The notes beneath the pieces were generated by a model. The model worked only from the letters and a program-made list of their open reading frames with translations. It was not told the origin of the DNA and made no database searches. A stretch of 64,000 nucleotides of DNA from Acidipila sp. EB88 (lineage in GTDB: Bacteria > Acidobacteriota > Terriglobia > Terriglobales > Acidobacteriaceae), in contig NZ_QWEV01000005.1 of the NCBI RefSeq assembly GCF_003858395.1, forward strand, positions 2,046,001 through 2,110,000, read 5' to 3'. Shown piece after piece: positions 26,476-35,736 of the stretch (positions are counted from its first letter, which is position 1; each line of letters begins with the position of its first letter). The translations under genes were made by a program, and so were the position numbers.

Positions 26476-27144
26476 GCTGCCATCTATGGCCGCGTGAGTA
26501 CCCAGGGTAAAGGGCAGGACGCGGAGAACCAGTTCCTCCGGCTTCGCTCGTTCGCCGACACATAGGACCGGGAGATCGTCAGTACATATCAAGATGAGAT
26601 CCGGGAAGAGCGCGAAGCAACCGTCGTTCCAAGCCATGCTTGCAGCTGCATCCCGGCGCGAGTTTGATGTTCTGCTTTTTTGAGGTCTGGATTGGCTGAG
26701 CCGGTAAGGAACCGTAGCCACACTGAATACCCTGCAGAGGGTTACCAGCTACGGCGTCGAGTACACAAGCTATACCGAGCAGTATCTCGACAGCACCAGG
26801 CTCTTCAAGGATGCCATGATCGGCATCTTGGCGGCTGTAGCGAAGCAGGAGCGTGTACGCATGAGTGAGCGAACGAGAGGTGGCCTGAGCGGGCGAGGTT
26901 GGGAGGCCGTGTGGGTGGTCGTCCGAAGGTGTCTGAAGATGATGCCTTGATCGTCCAATTGACCCAGCTCAAGGCGCATGGCAAGAGCGTCCGATCAATC
27001 GCCGCCGAAGTCGGCAAGAGTCCGACGACCGTTCAGAAGCTGCTTCGGATGGCCGATCGCAACCGTGCTTGGACCTGGCAACCCACATTTTGGTCCCAGC
27101 AGGATCGCGACACACTGAATGCGGATCTCAGAGAGATGTATTGA
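26476..27144 (+). pseudogene. Broken serine recombinase
   Basis: The three frames together reconstruct a resolvase-type recombinase: AAIYGRVSTQGKGQDAENQF (catalytic Ser motif), a TAG stop, DREIVSTYQDE, a frame change, SGKSAKQPSFQAML...REFDVLLF, a TGA where LFWSLDRLSR is expected, TAA after WLSR, then TLNTLQRVTSYGVEY, LFKDAMIGILAAVAKQERVRMSERT and, after another shift, a GGRPKVSEDDALIV...KSVRSIAAEVGKSPTTVQKL helix-turn-helix. With three stops and at least two frame changes it is clearly dead. It is a different lineage from the intact recombinase at 21.4 kb. Confidence 0.85.
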
Positions 27145-27281
27145 GATCTGATCGCATGGATGATTGCCCTCTCAATATAGCCATCCCTGGCCAGCATTGG
27201 GCCGAGCCGGCCTGAACACTGAAAGCAGCAAGCTCGCGCTTCCGGTGAAGCCAAACCCACAATCCTCCATGCCAATGGTTA

Positions 27282-28163
27282 TCAGACTAGCGTCGGAGAG
27301 CCGGCAGCAGGTGCTGGGAAGAGGTGCAGCTTAGCTGCCTGCAACAGCCAGCGAGTGCTCGTGGCGATATCTATGCTGCACTCGGCAACATCTCGACTGC
27401 GATCACCCTGCTCCCGCCGTTTCATGTGACGGGATTGAAGTTGAGTGGCCGAGAAATTGTTGGCACATGCGTTGACCTTCTTTATGCGGTTGTCTGAAAG
27501 AATGGCTTTTAAGTCTTCCTTCGTAGCCATGTACTCGAGCATTTCCACAATGCGGCTGAGCATGACCCAGTTCAACTCCGATCCGAGAAGCTTCAGCAAG
27601 ATATAAACATCCTCCTCTGTCAGAGCCCGGTAGACCAGGGCGGCAAGATACGAGACCGGGGATGCAGAAGAAACGCTGAACGATCTACGCTCCGTAATGC
27701 TGGGTAGAAGGCGATATTGTGGATCGACATCTCCCGCATAGAACCTTTGACCATTGTTCGAGAGATCTGTGACCCTAATCGGCGGACGCTTATGGAAGCT
27801 CAGCCTCCTTCCTGCTTCGGGTGAGGATGTAGCCCAGATGTCATGCCAGTCTTGATCGTGGGCATCGCTCCGCAGCTCCGGCATGAGAACGCTCATGGCG
27901 CCGCTACAGAGAGAGACAATCTCTTCAGCTATCTCAGCCACTTCTACATGGTTCGTAGCCATATCGAAGAGCCCGCTCGAAAGCACCGCGAAGCCAGGAT
28001 CATGATGATCGTTGATCACCTGCGTAGTGAAGACAAACAGATCCCCAAAGTTGGTTTGTTTGAGGAAGTCCAGGGTGCGGGGCAGACCTCGTACACCGAC
28101 TTCATACTCGCTCGCGAATTCACTACGTGAGTCCATTTGGCTATTTTGCGGCAGAACTACCAC
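27282..28163 (-). CDS. Unknown 293-residue protein
   Basis: An intact frame with mixed, protein-like composition and no recognised family. It starts at GTG 28163 (or ATG 28136, which begins MDSRSEFASEYEV). No signal peptide or membrane span. The core (LPRTLDFLKQTNFGDLFVF, then HVEVAEIAEEIVSLCSGAM) suggests an alpha/beta fold, followed by a helical C-terminus (YLAALVYRALTEEDVYILLKLL). It lies alone in the degraded right part of the island, between two pseudogenes. A cargo gene such as a defence or stress protein is possible; nothing in the sequence shows it. Confidence 0.55.
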   Translation of the reverse strand: MVVLPQNSQMDSRSEFASEYEVGVRGLPRTLDFLKQTNFGDLFVFTTQVINDHHDPGFAVLSSGLFDMATNHVEVAEIAEEIVSLCSGAMSVLMPELRSDAHDQDWHDIWATSSPEAGRRLSFHKRPPIRVTDLSNNGQRFYAGDVDPQYRLLPSITERRSFSVSSASPVSYLAALVYRALTEEDVYILLKLLGSELNWVMLSRIVEMLEYMATKEDLKAILSDNRIKKVNACANNFSATQLQSRHMKRREQGDRSRDVAECSIDIATSTRWLLQAAKLHLFPAPAAGSPTLV

Positions 28164-28341
28164 TGTGTCGCGCTCTTCTCAATGAACGCACGCGACGGTC
28201 TGCCGATGAATGTCCGTCAGCACCACGAGACCAATCGGAGGAACGTTACCTCGGGTCAGCTACTCGGCGGTATGCTGATGCTGTGGTAATCACCGCATCC
28301 TGAAGGTCGGTCCGGAAAAAGCGCGGACCAGGAGAGCAGCA

Positions 28342-28515
28342 CTGAGCCTGAACAACCCATTTTTCGATCGCCCGATATTGAACTCGCCCTACGAGTATCC
28401 TTCCCAACACTGGGAGCTGGACAAAGACGGCCAGCCGACGCAGCGAGTACTGGAAGGGCGGCGGCGGGCAGAGTTCATGGCCACCACTCCAAAATCAAGA
28501 CCTGAAGCCCTCCTC
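28342..28515 (+). pseudogene. N-terminal remnant of a type III-like restriction/helicase protein
   Basis: The frame reads LSLNNPFFDRPILNSPYEYP, then QHWELDKDGQPTQ and EGRRRAEF: the N-terminal signature of DEAD/DEAH-helicase restriction proteins of the type III Res/BPTD_3080 group. An AGGAG site precedes a CTG where an ATG start is expected, so the start codon appears mutated. All helicase motifs and the nuclease domain are absent; the frame runs straight into the integrase relic. Confidence 0.7.
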
Positions 28516-28517
28516 TC

Positions 28518-28654
28518 GACAATCCGCACTCCCCGGATTGCTCAAAGGCGGCCGATCCCGCGTGGCGCCGTTGCGACTCGACTGCATGAAGTACCTCTAC
28601 ACGCTCGAAGGCCGCGTGCAGACGACGCGCTCAGCCACGACTAGGCGTCGCTAG
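28518..28654 (+). pseudogene. Fragment of a tyrosine integrase homologous to the left-end integrase
   Basis: Translation gives HSPDCSKAADPAWRRC and, after a small frame change, CMKYLYTLEGRVQTTRSATTR, matching residues 25-62 of the intact integrase at 9.7 kb (HSAACSKAGDPKWRRC, CIKYIYTLKGGKLTTFSAKTR). It ends at a TAG (28652-28654). About 9% of the gene survives. It shows that a related element once had an end here, or that this is rearranged terminal DNA of the present island. Confidence 0.8.
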
Positions 28655-28811
28655 TACCTGCCGGAAAGAACGATCGGCGCTGTGGCCAAGGGCATAAAGA
28701 GCGTCTCTGGGGTGCTTCCAATCCGTGCTCTGGAGCAGGCGCTCGTTCCCATACATTGCCAGGTTCCTATTGCAGCTCAACCTCGTTTGGACCTGCTGAC
28801 CGCGCGACGCT

Positions 28812-30410
28812 CTAAACCGCACCCTGTCGCATCTGCTCGGCAAGATGTTCTGCGGCCCGCATGGCAAGCGCAGTGATCGTCATGGTGGGGTTCTGCCAGC
28901 CGCCACTCACGAAGCTGCTGCCATCGACCACCACGAGATTGCGGATATCGTGGCTTTGCCCCCATGGGTTCAGCACGCTGGTTTTTGCATCGTTTCCCAT
29001 GCGACAGGTGCCAAGCTCATGGATGCTGTAGCCCGGCGGATTCGGCTCGTAGTTTTTCGAGAGCACCTCGAAGCCCGCCGACTCCGCCAGTTCGATACTG
29101 GTATCCACGGCGTCGCGGGTAAGGTTTTTCTCATTATCCGTGTAACTCGCGGCAATGTGCAGTACCGGGATACCCCACGCATCCACGACGTCCTTGTTGA
29201 TAGAGACATGGTTCTCATACCGCGGCAGCACCTCGCCCATGATGCCCATGGAGAGCCCGCTGCCATGGTAGCTTGCGAGCTTCTGCTGTAAGTCTGCACC
29301 ATAGGTTGCGAAGTTGCGCGGATCCATGGCATGCGTGCTGCTGTATACGTTGAGAGCATAGCCGCGGAGGAAGTCCTTCGCGGGCTTGCCGAGGTTGCGA
29401 AAGCGCGGAATCAGTGCGCCTCCGTCCATCAATGCATCGGTGGACTTCCCGTTGCGCGCCTCCGGCACAGAGCAGACAATTCCAGCGCCATACACCTGGT
29501 CCACGAGGTAGTGGCCCAGCACGCCACTCGAGTTCGCGAGGCCGGAGTTCAACAGCAGCCGCGTACTTTCCAGCGTGCCCGCCGCCAGAACCACCACCCG
29601 CGCCTTGACCGACATCTCGCGGCGCGATAGCCGATCCACAAAGTGCACTTCGTTTACGAGCCCGGTGTTGCGGTCGGTCGTAAGTTGGCGCACCACGACG
29701 TTCGGAATCGCCTGCAGCTTTCCTGTTCGAACCGCGTCCGGCAGCAGGAGGTTTACCGAGCTTGCCAGGCCGTCGCGGCCCAGCGAACGCCGCTGCCGGC
29801 ATACCGGGATCGACGCTTTACGCCCGGCGGCGCTCAGGCGCTCCATCGCGCCGCACCATGCGCCATCGTCGGGAACGAAGTTGCCATCGGGATACTGCGG
29901 CAGCCCTTCGGTTTTCCCCTGCACGCGGAAGATCTCTTCGACCCGCGCGTAGTACGGCGCGAGATCGGCGAGCGAGATCGGCCAGTCCTCTCCGAAGCCG
30001 TCATGCGATTTTGCCTTGAACTCGTAATCGCTAAGGCGAAACGACTGGCGCGACCAGAACAACGAGCGGCCGCCGAAGAGACGCACCCGCACCCAGTTAT
30101 AGGGCTGGTCGGCAGCGTACGTGTACGGCACCTCCTGCTCGTCTACCCACGTGTTGGCGTTGAACTCGTTGGACTGGAACACGTGCGGCAACCGGCCCGG
30201 CTCCTTGAAGCCGCGGTACGGAAGCGAATAGGCAGGCCGCGTTTCGGTGTCCTTTTGGACGTCCACGATCGGTCCTGCGTTCAGCATCAGGCAGGAGATC
30301 CCTTGTTCGCACAGCACCTTGGCGGCCATGCCACCGGAATGGCCGGAACCTATGATCAACACGTCTACTTTGCTGTCGGGTTTGCTATCGGGCATAGGCT
30401 GCTTCTTCAC
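28812..30410 (-). CDS. GMC-family FAD oxidoreductase (sugar/alcohol dehydrogenase)
   Basis: A 532-residue glucose-methanol-choline oxidoreductase that oxidises hydroxyl groups of sugars or alcohols with FAD. The dinucleotide motif IIGSGHSGG is near residue 20. The C-terminal part has the family ends [28 protein letters not shown] (His and Asn active-site region) and [15 protein letters not shown]. No export signal of its own is visible; it may hitch-hike with the Tat-signal subunit encoded 35 bp upstream, as in gluconate 2-dehydrogenase complexes. A cytochrome c subunit is not seen nearby. The neighbouring TonB receptor, LacI regulator and sugar porter suggest a sugar substrate. Confidence 0.92.
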   Translation of the reverse strand: MKKQPMPDSKPDSKVDVLIIGSGHSGGMAAKVLCEQGISCLMLNAGPIVDVQKDTETRPAYSLPYRGFKEPGRLPHVFQSNEFNANTWVDEQEVPYTYAADQPYNWVRVRLFGGRSLFWSRQSFRLSDYEFKAKSHDGFGEDWPISLADLAPYYARVEEIFRVQGKTEGLPQYPDGNFVPDDGAWCGAMERLSAAGRKASIPVCRQRRSLGRDGLASSVNLLLPDAVRTGKLQAIPNVVVRQLTTDRNTGLVNEVHFVDRLSRREMSVKARVVVLAAGTLESTRLLLNSGLANSSGVLGHYLVDQVYGAGIVCSVPEARNGKSTDALMDGGALIPRFRNLGKPAKDFLRGYALNVYSSTHAMDPRNFATYGADLQQKLASYHGSGLSMGIMGEVLPRYENHVSINKDVVDAWGIPVLHIAASYTDNEKNLTRDAVDTSIELAESAGFEVLSKNYEPNPPGYSIHELGTCRMGNDAKTSVLNPWGQSHDIRNLVVVDGSSFVSGGWQNPTMTITALAMRAAEHLAEQMRQGAV

Positions 30411-30445
30411 CAGTCTTGTCAGCAGAGTTAAGAGCGTTGGGCGTG

Positions 30446-31156
30446 TCAGGCATTGGGAGCAAGGCCTGGCGCCGAAGTGAGTTTTCTGCGCAGGTCCGGG
30501 TCAACAGGAAACCAGTACAGGGCCTCGCCCCTGGACTGCGCGTCTGCCGCCTGCGCCCACGCCTGCGAGTTGATGGTGGCCGTGCGAATATCAGCATGCG
30601 CAAGATTGATAAAACGTGCGTAGGGTTCGGTAGGTGGATGGTCGGTCATCCACGTGCGCAGCCATGGGCGGATCAGGGTGTCAGCCTCTGCCGGTGCAAG
30701 CGCGGCAAATGCTTTGTGAAAATGCTCGTTGGACTCTCGGTCGAGCCGGTCCAGCCCACCCTGAAACAGCTGCTGCCTGTCGAGAGGCGATGCGCCGATG
30801 AGGAAGTCGAGAAACTCCGGCGCACCGGCCTCGAGGGCTCCCGGGTACTTGCCCCAGGGCGGCACCAACAGGTCGCAGAGGTGCCGCAGGGTGGCCATCT
30901 GCAGCCCGGTAAAGAAGCGCGTCTCGGTGACGGCAACCATGTCAGCCGTGATTTCTCCGAGTGCAGGCGGCTTCAGATTGTCCAGGCCGCTCATCCACGG
31001 CACAGGCCCGGGCGCTGGCGGTGCAGGCGTGGGCGCAAGCCCTGTCTGCGGGGGCGTTGCCGGCGCAACCTGGCCGCCGGTTTGCTGCTGCGCCAGCACC
31101 ACCTTTGAAGAAAGGGATGCAGCCATCATGGCTTTCACAAACTCTCGTCGTTGCAC
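30446..31156 (-). CDS. Gluconate 2-dehydrogenase subunit 3 family protein
   Basis: A 236-residue small subunit for a GMC dehydrogenase. The N-terminus ([15 protein letters not shown]) is a Tat-type signal; a Pro/Gly-rich linker (about 26-60) follows, then the helical subunit-3 domain ([27 protein letters not shown]). It is immediately upstream of the GMC oxidoreductase on the same strand (35 bp apart), so the two probably form an exported heteromer, with this subunit supplying the Tat signal and aiding folding. It starts 26 bp after the TonB receptor gene's stop, so all three minus-strand genes may be one operon. Confidence 0.9.
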   Translation of the reverse strand: MQRREFVKAMMAASLSSKVVLAQQQTGGQVAPATPPQTGLAPTPAPPAPGPVPWMSGLDNLKPPALGEITADMVAVTETRFFTGLQMATLRHLCDLLVPPWGKYPGALEAGAPEFLDFLIGASPLDRQQLFQGGLDRLDRESNEHFHKAFAALAPAEADTLIRPWLRTWMTDHPPTEPYARFINLAHADIRTATINSQAWAQAADAQSRGEALYWFPVDPDLRRKLTSAPGLAPNA

Positions 31157-31182
31157 GCGCGCGCCTCGCTTGGACAGAACGG

Positions 31183-34100
31183 TTAGTAGTTGACCCGGAG
31201 AGAAAACTGAAACAGGCGAGGATTGTTCAACTGGCTGCTGATCACCCCGAAGTTGGACGTTCCCTGCGTCAGGCCCGGGTAGCCAAACTGCACGCGGTTG
31301 AACAGGTTAAAGGCTTCTGCCCGGAACTGCACGGTGGCCCTGCCATCTTTGGTGATCGGAAAGTTCTTATAAGCAGACGCGTCCCAGTCCGCGATGCCGG
31401 GCCCGCGCAGTTGCGGGTCAAGCCTCGGCTCATCGCCGAAGGTAAAGGCAGCAGGTTGCGTAAAGCAGGCCGTGTTGAACCAGTTGTTCAGACGCGCCGT
31501 CGCAGGGCCGGTGGTCAATTTTGCGCAGCCGGGCACGTAGTTCGGTCGCGACCCGCCACCGAACGAGTTGGTCAGGTTCTGGTTGGTTCCAAGCCCCAGG
31601 GGAAAACCGGACATCAGTGTGGTGACACCGCCAAAGCCCCAGCCGCCGAGGGTATAGTCGACTGCTCGAGGCGCTGCGGCAAGAAACCTGCGCCCGTGGC
31701 CGAAAGGCAGGTCGTACACGTAGCTCAGCACAAAGCGCTGCGCGGCGTCGTTGGCGGAGAGCGACTTCTCTGCCTTGAGATTGCGGGGGTCCTGCACGCC
31801 GGGCACGGAAGACTCGAGCCACGTGGTGATGGTGTCAGTATCGCTGAGCAGCTTGGACCAGGTGTAGGCAGCGTTGATGGACGCGCCATTGCCGAAGTGT
31901 TGCTGCGCCTGCAGCTGCAGCGAGTTGTAGGTGGAGGATGCAAGGTCGGCAGCGCCGCTGGACACGCCGCCGTACTGCGGGAACGGCAACAGCAACTGGC
32001 CTGCCGGGATGGTGGGTGCGCCCAGCCCGTACACGGGATTGATGATGCCATAGAAGGGATTAGCCACCTGGTTCACGAGCGCGCTGCCCAGGGCAAGATC
32101 CTGGTCGGGCAGCGTATCCATGTTGAGTCCGCTGAAGGGCAGGTGCGTGCCCTTGGCGCCGCCCCACGCGATATCGAGCACAAAGCTGTTTCCTATCTGC
32201 TGCTGCACCCCTGCGTTGAACTGCTGCGTGTACGCAAAGGGGTTCTTATTGAAGGCCTCGGTGAGGCCCTCGCCCAGCAGGGTCTGCTGAAAGTTTGCGC
32301 TTCTGCCAACGGGGGCCACCAGCCCTTGAGGGAACGGATTATCAATGGTGTTGGCCGGCGTGAGGCCGCCATTGATGGAGGTCACCATGTTCGTGGTGGA
32401 AGCGATCACCGGGTCGGAGTAAGGCAGATAGGCAACGTCGTTGGGCAGCCAGAAGATGCCGTAGCCTGCGCTGAACACGGTGTGCGGGGCCGCCTCAAAC
32501 GCGAGCCCCACGCGGGGTGAAAACTGCAGCAGCGGATTGTCAAAGGGGAAGCGAGAGCTGCGTGTGCTGGAGGCGACAAGGCCTACCTCGCCGGGAAGGG
32601 CGGGCAAGCCGGCTGCCTGCAGAACACTGTTGGGCGCGGTGGGATCGAAGTAGCTCTGGCGATCATGCCGCTCGGTGAAGGGCTGTGTATCTTCCCAGCG
32701 CACGCCTACGTGCACCGTGAGTTTCGAGCTTGCCTTCCAGTCGTCATTCACAAAGACCGCGGGGTAAAGCTGCTGGGCGGCAATCGGGATCACGCTGGTG
32801 GCGCTGCCTCCCGACGCGTAGCCGAGCAGAAACGAAGCGAGGCCGAGACCGCCGGTACCGGTAAGAGGATTGGACGCGGTGAACGAGTTGTTGAACGTGT
32901 ATCCACCGGCAGAGTTGTTTGTCTGCGCGTAGTTAAAGGTCGCGCGCAGAAACTCGCCCCCGACGCGCAGCGTGTGGTTACCGATGAAGTGCGTGAGGCT
33001 GCCGGAAACGCGGTCGTCATCGGTGTGATTGTTGATCGTGCTGTCGGCGCCCTGGCTGTTGAAGATGTTCTGCGGGTCGAAGCCGCTGATCGACATGGTC
33101 GGCGGCCCCGGGAACTGGATCTGCGACTGCAGCGCAGCGGGCTGGCCGATGCTGGTGACATTGAACGTGCTTAGGAATGCCGCCCGCGTGTACACGAAGC
33201 GCAGGTAACTGACGCGGAGATCCAGGATAGTTTTGCTGCTGAACGCGTAGTCATCGGCGAGCACAAAGCTGTTGGTGTTGAACAACTCACCGCAACGGTC
33301 TTCGCAGATGCCATTGAAGGCCACGGTGGGCAGGTTGTTGTTTTCCCAGTAGCTGTAGCGCGCGCTGATGTGCTGCTTCTCCGAAAGGTTCTCGTCGATA
33401 TGCACGACGGTCTCGTAGTTGTTGCCGCCGCTGCTGCCGGTGGTGGTGTAGTTTGTGTTGCCGGGCGCTGCACCCGCGATGTTGGGCTGCGGAAAGAACG
33501 TATTGAGATATGCGAGCGATGTGGCATTGAGCCGGCTGGCCGGAATCACTCCATTGGCAAAAGCGGTTCGGTCGTACTGGCTTTGCGCGGGCGTGCAGGC
33601 GGGGCCGCCGGCGACGCCGCAGGTCGAGAGCGGATCAAAGATCGCGGTGTTCAGGTCGGACAGGTCACCCGTACGCTCGGCAGCGGTAGGCACGATGGTG
33701 GTGTAGGTGACACCCTGCCGCAGGCCGAAGCCTTCCCAGTTGACGAAGAAGAAGGTCTTGCCGCGGCCATCATAGAGATGCGGAATCAGTACAGGGCCTC
33801 CCACGTTGAAGCCGTACTGGTTCTGCGTGAACGCAGGCTTGGGCAAACCTGCATTGTTGCCGTAATAGGTGTTGGCATCGAGCACCTTGTTGCGGATGTA
33901 CTCCCACACGCTGCCGTGCAGCTGGTTTGTGCCGGACTTGGTGCGGAACTGCACCGCGCCGCCGGCGAGCCGCCCGTAGTCCGGCGTGAGGTTGTTGGTT
34001 TCCACCTTGAACTCCTGGAGCGAGTCCTGCGTGGGGATCAGCGATGTCAGGTTGATGTACTCGGTGTTGACCGGTGCGCCGTCAAGATAGGTGACGCTCT

Positions 34101-34674
34101 GGTTGGCGAAGCCGCCGCCAATCTGGTAATTGCCCCAGCCGAACGGGTTGGCACCGTTGGGGTTCTGCTCGGACTGCCCCTGCGGCACAACCGAGGGCGC
34201 AAGCGCCACCAGCGCCATGGGGTTGCGGCCGTTGAGCGGAATTTCATTGGTCTCCCTTTGATCGATCACGGCGCCGAGTGAAACCGATTCGGCCTGGATC
34301 AGCGGCGTGCTGCCTGTGACCACAACCTTCTCGGCGTCGCTGCCGACCTCGAGCGTCAGGTTTACCTCGAGGGTCGAGTCAACCTGCAACACCACCGGCT
34401 CGCGGGTGAGTTGCTTATAGCCTGTGCGCTGCACGGAGATACGGTAGTTGCCGGGCGCCAGGTTCGGCTCTTCATAAAATCCGGATGCATTGGTCTGCAC
34501 CACCCGCGTGTCCGTGGTGCCCAGGTTGGTGACGGTGACGGGAGCATTTGCAACGACGCCACCCGACTGGTCGGTAAGTGTGCCGTTGATGGTGCCGTTC
34601 GTCGCCTGCGCGCGCGCGGCTGCGCCAGGCATCAAGACCAGGCTGAGCAGGAGGCTCACCAGCAGCAGGTGCAT
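31183..34674 (-). CDS. Oar-like TonB-dependent outer membrane receptor
   Basis: A receptor of about 1,163 residues. After a signal peptide (hydrophobic LLLVSLLLSLVLMPGAAARA) comes a carboxypeptidase-regulatory-like domain (TNGTINGTLTDQSGGVVANA..., about 25-110), a plug with GAVIDQRETNEIPLNGRNPM, and a large beta barrel ending in an aromatic-rich strand (FQFSLRVNY). This is the Acidobacteria-type Oar architecture for uptake of large or scarce substrates. I chose ATG 34674; a TTG at 34740 with GGGGG upstream would give a more basic signal-peptide start. First gene of a run with the Tat-signal subunit and the GMC oxidoreductase, so it may import their substrate. Confidence 0.92.
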   Translation of the reverse strand: MHLLLVSLLLSLVLMPGAAARAQATNGTINGTLTDQSGGVVANAPVTVTNLGTTDTRVVQTNASGFYEEPNLAPGNYRISVQRTGYKQLTREPVVLQVDSTLEVNLTLEVGSDAEKVVVTGSTPLIQAESVSLGAVIDQRETNEIPLNGRNPMALVALAPSVVPQGQSEQNPNGANPFGWGNYQIGGGFANQSVTYLDGAPVNTEYINLTSLIPTQDSLQEFKVETNNLTPDYGRLAGGAVQFRTKSGTNQLHGSVWEYIRNKVLDANTYYGNNAGLPKPAFTQNQYGFNVGGPVLIPHLYDGRGKTFFFVNWEGFGLRQGVTYTTIVPTAAERTGDLSDLNTAIFDPLSTCGVAGGPACTPAQSQYDRTAFANGVIPASRLNATSLAYLNTFFPQPNIAGAAPGNTNYTTTGSSGGNNYETVVHIDENLSEKQHISARYSYWENNNLPTVAFNGICEDRCGELFNTNSFVLADDYAFSSKTILDLRVSYLRFVYTRAAFLSTFNVTSIGQPAALQSQIQFPGPPTMSISGFDPQNIFNSQGADSTINNHTDDDRVSGSLTHFIGNHTLRVGGEFLRATFNYAQTNNSAGGYTFNNSFTASNPLTGTGGLGLASFLLGYASGGSATSVIPIAAQQLYPAVFVNDDWKASSKLTVHVGVRWEDTQPFTERHDRQSYFDPTAPNSVLQAAGLPALPGEVGLVASSTRSSRFPFDNPLLQFSPRVGLAFEAAPHTVFSAGYGIFWLPNDVAYLPYSDPVIASTTNMVTSINGGLTPANTIDNPFPQGLVAPVGRSANFQQTLLGEGLTEAFNKNPFAYTQQFNAGVQQQIGNSFVLDIAWGGAKGTHLPFSGLNMDTLPDQDLALGSALVNQVANPFYGIINPVYGLGAPTIPAGQLLLPFPQYGGVSSGAADLASSTYNSLQLQAQQHFGNGASINAAYTWSKLLSDTDTITTWLESSVPGVQDPRNLKAEKSLSANDAAQRFVLSYVYDLPFGHGRRFLAAAPRAVDYTLGGWGFGGVTTLMSGFPLGLGTNQNLTNSFGGGSRPNYVPGCAKLTTGPATARLNNWFNTACFTQPAAFTFGDEPRLDPQLRGPGIADWDASAYKNFPITKDGRATVQFRAEAFNLFNRVQFGYPGLTQGTSNFGVISSQLNNPRLFQFSLRVNY

Positions 34675-35736
34675 GCGATGACGAGGTGCAAGCGAAGAGA
34701 ACGGGATGACGGAAAGAGCGAACAGCGTGGATGGTTTCAAAGTGAACCCCCGCCCTGAACATTCAATCGTCAAGCCAGCAAGGTTTCTGCGTCTTGGAGC
34801 CTGGATTTCAGGGGGCGATCCGGCTCGGCAAACGAATCTACGCACCCCTTCTTGCCGCTGTCAAGGACAAGTGCAGTCGCTGTATCAAGCGGTTCGCCTG
34901 GCGAAAACGCACCTGCTCTCGTCCAAGGGCAAGCATCGCGAGACGCATAAGGAGGCTCAATGCAAAGCACAGAAGTGCGACGGCTTTGGAGCAGCAGCGC
35001 GTCACCTGCCGCATGTTCTGGCAGGCGGTGTTCCGGGAGGGGAGACGGGATGCGTCCTCGAGCAGAATGGCGCAAGGCGCAGGCTTGCAGCAACTGCCGC
35101 TGCCAGGATTCGGGGAGGTCAGCATGGACCGGCGGTGCTATGGACGCGGTCGCGTATGGAGCAGCCAGGCGTACGCTGCTTAGTTCGCCAACGCCAGCCC
35201 TGCCACCAGAGTGGAGGCCTTCTCGAGCATTTGCTTCCACCCTTAACCCTGAGCGACTATGGTGTGCGCGTTCCGTCAGACAGGTAGCGGAACTTCGCAG
35301 CTTCTGCAAGTAACCGGTGAGCCCAGCCCGTTAGCTCCTGGTCATCATGGAACACCCTTCGGGGATGGTAGCTGTTGGCTCGAACCGGAGCGAAACAGCG
35401 TTCAACAAATCGTTGTGACGAAGAACTGATTGGTCGAGAACTACGAGTTGCAATGACTCCAAGAAGATGAGCGATCAGAGAGCCTGTTCGCTGTACCTGG
35501 GCTCGCCTCTCGTGCTTCTTTCTAAGTCGAGCAATTCCCTCGACCATGTTTGACAAGTCGTGTCAGCCCGGAACAGGTACTTGAGCGAGAACCAATACGC
35601 TGTGTTGCGTGTGATCACTCACCGTGACGCGGCGCCGATCCGCGTCACGGCGCATGCGGCGCCGCCGGCAAGGCTGTCGAGGGCACACACGAAGGCTGGA
35701 GCCTGGCAAGCGGTCGCTGATCTACAATCGAAGCCC
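34675..35736. other. About 1 kb divergent intergenic region
   Basis: No gene I can support between the divergent TonB receptor and LacI-type regulator. Frames on both strands (34770-35309, 35257-35556) have no domain, no good ribosome site and Arg/Ser/Ala-rich shadow-like composition. It should hold both promoters; the perfect 11-bp palindrome at 35622-35650 is the one clear element. Confidence 0.5.
35622..35650. promoter_or_regulatory. Perfect palindrome upstream of the LacI-type regulator
   Basis: ccgtgacgcgg (35622-35632) and ccgcgtcacgg (35640-35650) are perfect 11-bp arms around a 7-bp spacer, 86 bp before the regulator start. It could be an operator or an mRNA stem; no U-tract follows on either strand. 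Confidence 0.45.

Noticed and set aside
34770..35556. Minus-strand frames of 95-179 residues upstream of the TonB receptor
   Set aside because: No ribosome sites, no recognisable domains and shadow-like composition; possibly a promoter region only.
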